From JBKHBT01 sp046542255 (GTDB taxonomy: Bacteria; UBP14; UBA6098; JBKHBT01): a stretch of DNA of 35,815 nucleotides. Each line of letters begins with the position of its first letter. Position 1 is the first letter of the stretch. The stretch is from assembly GCA_046542255.1 (NCBI GenBank), contig JBKHBT010000028.1, positions 1 to 35,815 on the forward strand, read 5' to 3'. A program made the translations under genes and the position numbers. Below are positions 17,216 through 25,300 of the stretch, one piece after another. Below the pieces are notes generated by a model. That model saw nothing but the letters and a program-made list of their open reading frames with translations, searched no databases and was not told the origin of the DNA.

Positions 17216-18356
17216 TATTATCACCTGCTTTCAAGGGGGCAACAATAATACCTTCGATTTGGCCCAGCTCCTTTTCTGCCTGGAAAGTACGTAGTGGTTG
17301 CGGCTGGTCGATATCTATTCCTGGGGTATATTCGAATAGTGCCTGCGTATCTGCTCCGACTGTCGAGAAAAGCTGTGCAATCGGAATATCGACCGGACAA
17401 GCATCTTCGCAGGTGCCACATGAAACACATGAAGCCGTCATATGCGACATCCTTCCCAGATGAAACATCAGTATTTCTGGTGAAAAGCGAAGTAATCCTT
17501 TGCTTTCTGCGCGCTTTAGATGCTGGCTTGCCGTGAAATCCAGAGCATCCGATTCGAAGTAGCATCTCTGGCAATAGCAGACCGGACAGACATTCATGCA
17601 ATTATGGCATGATATGCATTTTGCAAGGGCATCTGTGAAATTATCCAGTCCGCCAGTTTCGGCTTTTATTTTTTTATGAAGTTTCTTGGCTTCCTGTTTT
17701 CGTTTTTCAAGTTCTCTGTCATAGGCTTTTTTCCAGGCATCGTAGTCATCAGAATCCACCAAATTTAGTTTGCTAAGAAGTTCACCTGTTTTTTCAGATT
17801 CGGTTATAACTATTGCTCTATTATTATCCAGTCCCAAAGTACCAATATGGACAGTGTCATTAATATATCCGAAATGTTCACATGCCTTGCATGTTGGGCG
17901 CATTATCGACATTTCGCCATTTTGGACAGCATTTTTATACTGCTTTTTGTTTTCATTCGGATTTTCCAGAAAATCTCCCAGAGGCATAACTCCAGGGCAA
18001 TCGTATGAAATAATAGTGATATTCTCGAGATCGGCCTGCCCGATTTTAGCCAATTCAATAGTAGCCCTAACTTCACAGGGCCTCATGACAGCAATAATGC
18101 TTTTATCCAATTTGCCATGCTTTGTAAGCGATGAAAGTGCTCTTCCGCCCTGAACAGGCATAACAGGGGGCATTATATCGGCTATTTCAAGAAGGCTTCT
18201 ATCCTCGAGCAATACCCATGCATAAGAATCACCAGCCGGAACAGAGAGCGGAAGAAATGCAGCGTCATAAACGCCATTTTCCAAAAGCCTATCGATAAGT
18301 CCAATGATGGCTTCATTCAGCCCAACTTTGATTTCGAATTTTTTGTATTTTTCCAT
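17208..18356 (-). CDS. FrhB/FdhB-like 4Fe-4S protein, first of a tandem pair
   Basis: A 382-residue protein with the same layout as its downstream neighbour: N-terminal AVMRPCEVRATIELAKIGQ, ISYDCPG and MRPTCKACEHFGY, a charged helical linker, then CISCHNCMNVCPVCYC, FHLGRMSHM and CVSCGTCEDACP. The tail (FEYTPGIDID) also resembles the neighbour's FEYVPGRSYD, so the pair arose by duplication and then diverged. The start at 18356 (MEKYKKFEIK) avoids overlap with the HdrA gene ending at 18386; the open frame extends to 18494 without support. Role: iron-sulfur relay, possibly with a flavin site, attached to unit A HdrA. What it reduces or oxidises cannot be read from the sequence. Confidence 0.8.
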   Translation of the reverse strand: MEKYKKFEIKVGLNEAIIGLIDRLLENGVYDAAFLPLSVPAGDSYAWVLLEDRSLLEIADIMPPVMPVQGGRALSSLTKHGKLDKSIIAVMRPCEVRATIELAKIGQADLENITIISYDCPGVMPLGDFLENPNENKKQYKNAVQNGEMSIMRPTCKACEHFGYINDTVHIGTLGLDNNRAIVITESEKTGELLSKLNLVDSDDYDAWKKAYDRELEKRKQEAKKLHKKIKAETGGLDNFTDALAKCISCHNCMNVCPVCYCQRCYFESDALDFTASQHLKRAESKGLLRFSPEILMFHLGRMSHMTASCVSCGTCEDACPVDIPIAQLFSTVGADTQALFEYTPGIDIDQPQPLRTFQAEKELGQIEGIIVAPLKAGDNNE

Positions 18357-18385
18357 TTTCAACCTTATAATTTGCTTTTTTATTA

Positions 18386-20089
18386 TCATGAACCGGCTAT
18401 AATCGCCTCGATTGTTTCTTGAAACAATTGCTTTTCTGTAAAATGCTTTGATACAACCGCTCCCGATGGACAACTTCCAACGCAATTGCCGCAACCGCGA
18501 CAGATGGCCTCATTTATAATAGAAATGCCATTTGTTTCATCATATGTTGCTGCTCCATAGGAACAAACCGTAACACATGTCTGGCAGCCAGTGCATAGGG
18601 ATTCGATAACTTCGGAAACAGCGACCTCTGGCAGGAGTTTCCGGCCGGGAACCAGCCTGGAAAGCACTCTTCCCGAAGCTGCTCTTGCCTGAACAATGGT
18701 ATCCGGGATATTTCGTGGGCTTTGAGCGCAACCAATAACATGAACTCCATCAACCGATGTATTAACAGAGCCAAGACAGTAATGTTCTTCGGATACAAAG
18801 CCGAAATCATCGGTTTCGATATCGAGTTTTTCCGCCAGTTCAAGTGTGCTTTTTGCAGGTATCATTCCCGGAGCCATGATCACGAGATCGGCTTCGAAAT
18901 GCTTTTCGCTGCCATCTTCTGCTTTATACGAAACACCATTTCCATCGGATACTTCGACACCGGTTCCTGTCTCAAATTCTATTCCATCCTGTTTCAGTTT
19001 GTGATAGAATTTTTCATCTGCCTTATTCGGGACAACAATATCGCGATAGATATGGCGGATTTGAATATCATTATCCATACTTTTGAGCTTCGATGATAGT
19101 TTCATCAAATAATTACAGCAAATTCCGCTGCAATATCCAATTTTCTCACGGCCAACACAGTGAATCATTGCCACTTGCTTCGGCTTCTGCTCGATTATTT
19201 CATCGAGCTTCTGTTCTGCTTGATAGGCTGTTAAGATATTATCGTATTTTTCAAGTCCAAATTTATCGTCCTTGCTTGCATCATACTCTTCGAAACCGGT
19301 TGCGACAATTATAGAGCCAACATTGAATTCAGCCTTTTCGCCAATATCTTCATCAGATTTGTTGACCTTGATTTCGAAATTACCGAAAAAGCCAATAGCG
19401 CTTTCAAGCTCTGAACTATAGAAAATCTCGATATTCTCATCTTCCTGGGCCGCTTTGATTTTGTCCTGTATAAAATTCGCCGAAAGGCCTTGATGGGGTA
19501 GGAGTGAAGAGAGTTTTGCTGCCTTGCCCCCAAGTTTTTCATTTTTTTCGACAAGATAGACCTTCCTGATATCCGAAGCCATTGACAAAGCGGCTTCGAT
19601 TCCTGCAATTCCACCGCCTATTATTAGGACATCCGATACTGCTTCCAATTCCTTTTGATAAAGTGGCGACTGGTATTGGACACGTGATATGGCCGATTTT
19701 ACATAGCTTTCAACTTTATCAGTCGCTTTGTCTTTATCCTTTATCATCCAGGCGACCTGCTCGCGAATATTAACTATTTTGTAAAGATATGGATTAATTC
19801 CCGATTGCTCGCATACTCCAGCGAAAGTGGCTTCATGGTCTTTAGGCGAACATGCAGCAACTACAATATGTGTATAATTATTTTCATCGATATCATCTTT
19901 CATAAATTTCTTGCCGCCACCGGAACATAGTAGCTTATGCTTTTTGACCGAAGAGACCTCTGGGAGTTTTTCAAGCTTTTGAGCCACATCATCCAGCTCA
20001 ACAGCATTAGCGATATTCGGCCCACATTCGCAAAAATAGACTCCGATACGGAAATCTCTGAGTACTCTTTTTTTTGTTTCCCTTGCCAT
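18386..20089 (-). CDS. hdrA: HdrA second-module protein (unit A)
   Basis: A 567-residue HdrA-family flavoprotein equivalent to the second half of the tandem HdrA at 12681-15710. It has an N-terminal IGVYFCECGPNIANAV (15-30), VVAACSPKDHEATF (76-89), FAD motif GGGIAG (158-163), the IHCVGREKIGYCSGICC motif near residue 310, and two C-terminal [4Fe-4S] motifs (CTGCQTCVTVC, CRGCGNCVGSC). It lacks the ferredoxin insertion present in canonical single HdrA proteins; that insertion is supplied by the partner gene at 20101-21372. GAGG lies about 5 nt before the ATG, and the gap to the partner is 11 nt. HdrA-plus-HdrA pairs of this kind also recall QmoA/QmoB of sulfate reducers, but no membrane subunit QmoC is present here. 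Confidence 0.9.
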   Translation of the reverse strand: MARETKKRVLRDFRIGVYFCECGPNIANAVELDDVAQKLEKLPEVSSVKKHKLLCSGGGKKFMKDDIDENNYTHIVVAACSPKDHEATFAGVCEQSGINPYLYKIVNIREQVAWMIKDKDKATDKVESYVKSAISRVQYQSPLYQKELEAVSDVLIIGGGIAGIEAALSMASDIRKVYLVEKNEKLGGKAAKLSSLLPHQGLSANFIQDKIKAAQEDENIEIFYSSELESAIGFFGNFEIKVNKSDEDIGEKAEFNVGSIIVATGFEEYDASKDDKFGLEKYDNILTAYQAEQKLDEIIEQKPKQVAMIHCVGREKIGYCSGICCNYLMKLSSKLKSMDNDIQIRHIYRDIVVPNKADEKFYHKLKQDGIEFETGTGVEVSDGNGVSYKAEDGSEKHFEADLVIMAPGMIPAKSTLELAEKLDIETDDFGFVSEEHYCLGSVNTSVDGVHVIGCAQSPRNIPDTIVQARAASGRVLSRLVPGRKLLPEVAVSEVIESLCTGCQTCVTVCSYGAATYDETNGISIINEAICRGCGNCVGSCPSGAVVSKHFTEKQLFQETIEAIIAGS

Positions 20090-20100
20090 ATTGTCCTCTT

Positions 20101-21372
20101 CTATTTAGCTAAAACAGGTGTTTTCTGCAGAATCATGCCAACCGCTGCTTCGGCCTGTGAAGTCGAAAGAGCGATATCTTTGGGGCCTTGAGCACAACCT
20201 ATGACATAAACCCCCGGAACTTTGGTTTCAATATTTACGATTGGGTCGCTATCTATAAAGCCGTGTTCATCCTTTTCTACCTTTAGCCTATCGATTATTT
20301 GATTTGAAGATGAAGATGGAATCATTGCATTGCCCAGTATAACCATGTCTGCTTCGAGCGACTCGATTTTTTCACCGGATTTGAAATCGATTTTTGCGCT
20401 GCCATTTTGTTCGGATATCTCGATATCGCTACCTTTTATGAACTTGACATTCTCTGCTATTGTATCTTTATAGAAGCTTTCGTATTTTTTCCCTGGCAAG
20501 CATAAATCTCTGTATATATGTATTATTGGTGCATCGTGGAATTTTTCTCGTGCATATCTTGATAGTTTCATAAGATTCATGCAACAAACGCCGGAGCAAT
20601 AACCTACTTCGTCTCTTCCGATGCAATGTATCATAGCAAATGATTTCGGCTTGCTTTCATCGCGAAGTTGCACCACGCCAGTTGTCGGGCCGTTTGATGC
20701 ATAAAGCCTTTCAAATTCGAATGAGCTATATACATTCTCAATTCTCCCATGCCCGATGTTCTCGAGAACTGAAGCATCGAATTCTTCGAAGCCGGTCGCA
20801 ATGATAATAGCACCGACTTCCAGTTCCATTTCCTTATCATTCATCTCAAAATCGACCGCCTCGAACATGCAGGATTCTTTGCAAAGCGTGCAATTTTCAT
20901 CTTTGGTGAAGCGCAGGCAATTTTCAGTGTCGATAATTGGTACATTTGGCAAAGCGCCCGAACATGGGACAAAAATAGCTTTCCTATCGATCATCTTTTC
21001 TTCGAAATCATTCGGTACCGAAACCGGACAGGCATCGAAACAGGTACCGCAGCCAATGCAGGCTGCAGAATCGACATAACCGGCCCTCGATCTAATTTTT
21101 ACTCTGAAATTGCCTTCCTGGCCTTCCACGCTCAAAATATCGGCCATAGTGAGAAGCTCGATATTTCCATCCTGAAGCAAATCCTGCTGTTTGGGGGCAA
21201 GCATGCATGTGGAACATTCCATATTGGGATAGACTTCTTCGAATTTGATGGCATTACCGCCAATCATCGATGTTTTCTCAGCCAGATAAACCTTTCTTCC
21301 CGCCTGCGATGCCAGAAGCGATGCCATAATCCCGGATATTCCACCGCCAATAACCAGTATATCTTCTTTCAT
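20101..21372 (-). CDS. hdrA: HdrA first-module protein (unit A, QmoA-like size)
   Basis: A 423-residue flavoprotein equivalent to the first half of the tandem HdrA. It has LVIGGGISGI (6-15), a diverged YPNMECSTC (48-56) in place of FPTNDC, the inserted [4Fe-4S] motif C105-C108-C111-C115, a second four-Cys site with expanded spacing (C152, C161, C164, C168), and IHCIGRDEVGYCSGVCC near 240-256. The C-terminal GVYVIGCAQGPKDI closes the FAD domain, so this module is complete on one polypeptide. I chose ATG 21372, with AGGG 5 nt upstream, over the longer frame. It is followed by the second-module gene after 11 nt and preceded by mvhD (21438-21860). Likely partner of both in a soluble electron-transfer complex. 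Confidence 0.9.
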   Translation of the reverse strand: MKEDILVIGGGISGIMASLLASQAGRKVYLAEKTSMIGGNAIKFEEVYPNMECSTCMLAPKQQDLLQDGNIELLTMADILSVEGQEGNFRVKIRSRAGYVDSAACIGCGTCFDACPVSVPNDFEEKMIDRKAIFVPCSGALPNVPIIDTENCLRFTKDENCTLCKESCMFEAVDFEMNDKEMELEVGAIIIATGFEEFDASVLENIGHGRIENVYSSFEFERLYASNGPTTGVVQLRDESKPKSFAMIHCIGRDEVGYCSGVCCMNLMKLSRYAREKFHDAPIIHIYRDLCLPGKKYESFYKDTIAENVKFIKGSDIEISEQNGSAKIDFKSGEKIESLEADMVILGNAMIPSSSSNQIIDRLKVEKDEHGFIDSDPIVNIETKVPGVYVIGCAQGPKDIALSTSQAEAAVGMILQKTPVLAK

Positions 21373-21437
21373 ATTTTCCCTAATTCGCAAAAAATTTAAC
21401 AATTAGTGAAACTTATCACATAGTATCTTAAAATTAC

Positions 21438-21860
21438 CTAAAATGCTGTCTTTTTAAGGGGATTTGGCCCTAAGCCCTTTATTCTATCGGTGAAAGTATT
21501 TACTACTTTTGCATATCTTGGGCCTTCGGATGCAGACACCCATTCAAGCTCGACACGCTCGGGTTCTATATTCATACTCTGAAGGACCTTCTTTAATTTG
21601 GCGAATCTTCGTCTTGTGAAGTAATTGCCTTCTTTATAGTGACAATCCCCTGGATGGCAACCAGCAACCAGTACGCCATCTGCGCCCCATAGAAGGGAGT
21701 TTAGCACCATAGCTGGATCGACCCTGCTCGAACACATCACCCGGATGACATTTATCGATGGTGACACATCGAGCTTACTCGAGCCGGCTCTGTCTGCGCC
21801 GCTATAGGAACACCAATTGCATAGATAGCCAATAATATTTGGATTAAAATCTGTTTTCAA
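21438..21860 (-). CDS. mvhD: MvhD-like iron-sulfur subunit (unit A), TTG start
   Basis: A 140-residue MvhD-family protein with ligand cysteines C14, C17, C43, C68 and C73 (YLCNWCSYSGAD, VMCSSRVDP, GCHPGDCHY). It is the second gene of the operon after tusA and the first of unit A, where it should dock on the split HdrA encoded next. The start codon is TTG at 21860, supported by AAAGGA 6 nt upstream and by the MvhD N-terminus fitting the other two copies residue for residue; no in-frame ATG or GTG upstream is usable. A hairpin lies just ahead of the ribosome binding site (21875-21908), so a rare start and a hairpin together may limit translation relative to tusA. Confidence 0.9.
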   Translation of the reverse strand: MKTDFNPNIIGYLCNWCSYSGADRAGSSKLDVSPSINVIRVMCSSRVDPAMVLNSLLWGADGVLVAGCHPGDCHYKEGNYFTRRRFAKLKKVLQSMNIEPERVELEWVSASEGPRYAKVVNTFTDRIKGLGPNPLKKTAF

Positions 21861-21866
21861 ATCACT

Positions 21867-21872
21867 TCCTTT
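21867..21872 (-). promoter_or_regulatory. ribosome binding site for the TTG-started mvhD
   Basis: AAAGGA on the minus strand lies 6 nt before the TTG at 21860 and fixes that codon as the start. Confidence 0.55.
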
Positions 21873-21874
21873 GG

Positions 21875-21908
21875 AAAAGGCCGGAAGAGCTATGCCCTCC
21901 CGGCTTTT
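21875..21908 (-). terminator. hairpin between tusA and mvhD, possible attenuator or partial terminator
   Basis: Read on the minus strand, AAAAGCCGGGAG pairs with CTTCCGGCCTTTT with one bulged base and a loop of about nine, ending in a short TTTT run. It lies in the 60-nt gap after tusA, the largest gap in the operon. It may uncouple tusA expression from the downstream redox genes or act as an RNA processing site. Confidence 0.45.
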
Positions 21909-21920
21909 AAGTCCAATAGA

Positions 21921-22145
21921 TTAAAACTGAACCTGTGCTGTGTGAGTTCCTGTCCCATCATCATTGCAAAAGAGCAATGTTCGGCCTGTTTTCTCGCACC
22001 AGGCTTTGATATCATTCGGGAACGATGGACAATCTGCTATGATTTCGAGCATATCGCCTTCATCGAGTGATTTTGCCAATGCAGCAACCTTGAGTATGGG
22101 CTGCGGGCATTTTAAACCCTTTGCGTCCAGAGTCTTCTCTGCCAT
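21921..22145 (-). CDS. tusA: TusA-family sulfur carrier protein
   Basis: A 74-residue protein of the TusA/SirA/YeeD family. It shows the signature LDAKGLKCPQPILKV with the persulfide-carrying Cys13 in CPxP, and the later NDIKAWCEKTGRTLL that corresponds to the family's D-I-x-x-(W/F) helix. An extra cysteine, C39, sits where many members have Asp-Pro-Gly. TusA proteins carry sulfane sulfur as a cysteine persulfide between enzymes. The ATG at 22145 has a strong GGAGG 5 nt upstream; an upstream in-frame GTG at 22157 overlaps that site and is rejected. It is the first gene of the redox operon. TusA genes are also found with Hdr-like (sHdr) sulfur-oxidation clusters, which hints at sulfur chemistry here, though TusA can also serve tRNA thiolation or molybdenum cofactor pathways. 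Confidence 0.9.
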   Translation of the reverse strand: MAEKTLDAKGLKCPQPILKVAALAKSLDEGDMLEIIADCPSFPNDIKAWCEKTGRTLLFCNDDGTGTHTAQVQF

Positions 22146-22193
22146 TTTTACCTCCACGGCTTCTAATTGATGTAAGTTTCCTTTCTCGATTGT

Positions 22194-22222
22194 TAAATAA
22201 ATAACAACCTAGCAAATGTCAA
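22194..22222 (-). promoter_or_regulatory. candidate promoter of the tusA-hdr-flx-nuo operon
   Basis: On the minus strand a perfect TTGACA (22222-22217) is followed after 17 nt by TATTTA (22199-22194), 48 nt before the tusA ATG. The -10 box is only a half match. No other convincing promoter is seen inside the operon. Confidence 0.45.
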
Positions 22223-22260
22223 GTGAAAAAACAAACATATCGCATATTTTGAATATAAAT

Positions 22261-22292
22261 TGAAAAATCCGGCTAAAAAGCCGGATTTTTCA
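22261..22292 (-). terminator. strong intrinsic terminator, 14-bp perfect stem
   Basis: TGAAAAATCCGGCT (22261-22274) and AGCCGGATTTTTCA (22279-22292) are perfect complements with an AAAA loop. The T-run within the 3' arm suits termination on either strand. It lies 23 nt after the stop of the secreted protein at 22316-25903 and isolates it from the redox operon promoter. Confidence 0.85.
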
Positions 22293-22315
22293 AAGAAAAG
22301 ATTTTATCTAAAGTA

Positions 22316-25300
22316 TTATTTTACGAATAATACTCTTGTTGTTTGGATATCATTCCCATATTTGATTGCGATATTATATACGCCTGTGGAAATGTCGCTT
22401 GCATCGAGCCTGAAGTTGTTTTTGCCAGCTTCCATGTATTCGCTTCGGGATTCGATGCGATTGCCCATTACATCATAGGCCTCGAAAATGACATTACCGT
22501 CTTCGGGCAATGTGAAGTCTATTAGGCATTGGGAATTGAAAGGATTCGGGTATGCTGAAACGATTTCGAAACTTTCTGGAATGCCGGTTTTTGGCATCTC
22601 TTCGACAGGCGTTTCATCACGATTATAGAACATAACCGAATAGCCATCCTGTGGTAGGCGAGCGGCGGCCGGGTATTGGCCTGTAAACAGCTCGATACCC
22701 TCGAGGCCATCGCCATCCTGAATTCCGATGGCAACATCCGAGAAGGCCGGATCGATTTCCTGATAGTTCATGATTATTCTCGAGAATCCCATACTGAAAT
22801 CGAGTATGACCTGGAATGTATTGAGTTCGCCAGGTGTTGCGCCATCGCTAAGTTGGAAATCTTTCCATTCGACAATAATTCTGTCATTATCAGAATCGAT
22901 AAGATAGATGATTTTGCCAGTCGAGCCCATAAATAGGTCGGTCCAGAATGGAGCAATGAGATATTTCGGAGCATCGAGTGCTGGAATTCCGCCTTCAGGA
23001 GGATAGACAGCCGGAGTAGAATGAAGCGGGTCGAATGTGATATATCCATTGGAGACAATTCGGAAGAAAGAGCCGAAATTACCATAGAATGGGAAATCGA
23101 CTTCGCCCTCGATCATTCTTGGCATAGAAATCCAATCATCGGTAATGCCTGTTATTACGATTCCTTCACCATCTTCTTCTGGATCGATTTCTACCCATTC
23201 GTATTCCACAATAGCGGTGTCTGTATAATAATTATCTGCAAATTTATAATTCCATGTGAAGTCTTCATTGCCTTCATCGAAATGATTTTCATAGGCAGTG
23301 AAGTTCTGGAAATCATCGGGCATTCCTGTTTCATTGCCAAGGCTGTCTTCGGCAGTGATGTAGAAATCATAGGTTTCGCCGGACATAAGGCCAGTAGGGG
23401 AGAATGCATAAGTTGTCATATGTGATGAATCTATCGGGAACTCTTCCCAACTACCATCGATATCGACATGTAAAGCAGCCTCGACAACTTCCGAGAAATC
23501 AACAATATCTGCTTTTATGATCGTTGCTCCTCCGCTTCCCGGAATTAGCCACAAAGTATCCGGCTGATCGACAGTAATAGCTGGGCCAGCAGAATCAACA
23601 GAGCCGAAACGAATCGCAAACTCATCAAATACAGGATTTCCAGAAGGTTCGCCATTATATGCGTACATGAGTCCATAGCGGCCCGAAGTATCTTCGATAC
23701 CGATTGTAGCGCCGGCACCCATATCAACATCTTCCTCGTCAGCGCGAGTTGTTTCATAATTGAAAGTTATGCCACCGCCAGAATTAAGAATAACTTCGAA
23801 AGTTATTTCGGATTCTCTATCACGATAATATCCAAAATTCCACCATATAATATGTACTTCGCTTTCACTTTCTTTGATATAGATAGCGCCGTCTCGAGGA
23901 TGCAAATCATCCCAAAGCGGTGCTATTACGCCATTTTCACGATCGTCATTTGGAAGTTCCAGATTAGAAAGCGAAGATGGTCTGTAATTGGTGAGTGAAA
24001 TCCAGCCATTAGACGAAATCCCTATTGAATCGAATGTTTCCTCGTAGAATGGGAAGCTAAATGGGAGCACATATTTATCGCCGCTATCATCACTGGTTGC
24101 TCCATCGAACATTTCAGCGCCTTCTATATCGATCGGTGTATATGAAAGTCCTGAACCAGCATAAGAATCATACCAGCTATAGCCCATGCTGTCTGGGCCG
24201 CCAGAGCTGACATGAGCACCAAGCACATTAATCATTTGCTCCATTACATTGTTTTCTGGTATCTGGTCAACTCCAAGAGCAGCATTGACAGCTATTGTAT
24301 AATCACCATCTCCAGTAACAGTCCAGGAAGCAAATTCCACGGTATCGATATCGCCGGGTTCCATTGTCATATTTACGGTGTCTGCATATATTGTCGAGTA
24401 ATCATCTTCAACAGACAGAATAAATGGAAATTCTTCAGTGGAACCACCATTATTTGCCACTATTGCCGAGAAGTCGATTTCAGTACCAGCTTCTGCCATT
24501 GTAGGGGCATCCATCGATTCGACTTCGACATCATGCTCCAGTACCATGGTAGTTTCGGAAATAGTATCATTGGCTGGTATCTGGTCACCTTCAGCAGACG
24601 CAGAAATATTAACAATAAAGTCGCCGCCTTCATCAGGAGTCCATGCGGCAAACTCGAAATCGACTTCGTCATCGGAAACAGCCGCTGTCTCATCTATTGT
24701 TTCATCATGGACAACTGAACCAAGAGAATCTTCAATAATCAGTGAAAGATGCGCTTCTACCTCTGTGAGGGAACGATTGATATAGCTACCAGAGAATACC
24801 CTTTCTATCCCTAAGCCAGTTTCTTCGGGTATATCTGCGGAGACTATCATAATATCGTAAGCCATAAGATAGAAAGAGCTCGGCAAAGTATCATTGCCTG
24901 GATTCTCATCATAATCAGATATAACAGAAGCAGTATAGGTGTATTCGCCAAGAGCATCATCAATATCCAGAGATAGAGAAGGGAAAGTAAGAGTATCTAT
25001 GATATCGCCTTCCATTGTGCCAATAGAAATGCTTTCATTGTAAATCTCGGTATCTTCAGAATCCCAGATAGTGAGATTGGCTTCTACGCCGCTTACTGCG
25101 GAATCGCCATGATTTTCAAGATGCATTACAGGCTCTATCTCTCCGCCTGCCCATACTGTATCTGGAATCATAAGATCAGAAACGCCGACATCATAATCGT
25201 GTAATCCATAAGTAAATTCTATTGCTCTTTCTGCGAAAACGGCATCTTCGGTATTATAGCTATATTCAAGGCCATTGCCGACCTCTCCATCCTTTTCTAT

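Noticed and set aside
18386..21860. QmoABC complex of sulfate reducers
   Set aside because: QmoA/B-like sizes and an MvhD are present, but no membrane subunit QmoC and no aprAB or sat; the genes fit better as a split tandem HdrA with MvhD.
8807..22145. Methanogen-type HdrABC-MvhADG
   Set aside because: No HdrB, no MvhA or MvhG, and the surrounding secreted proteins and signals are bacterial.
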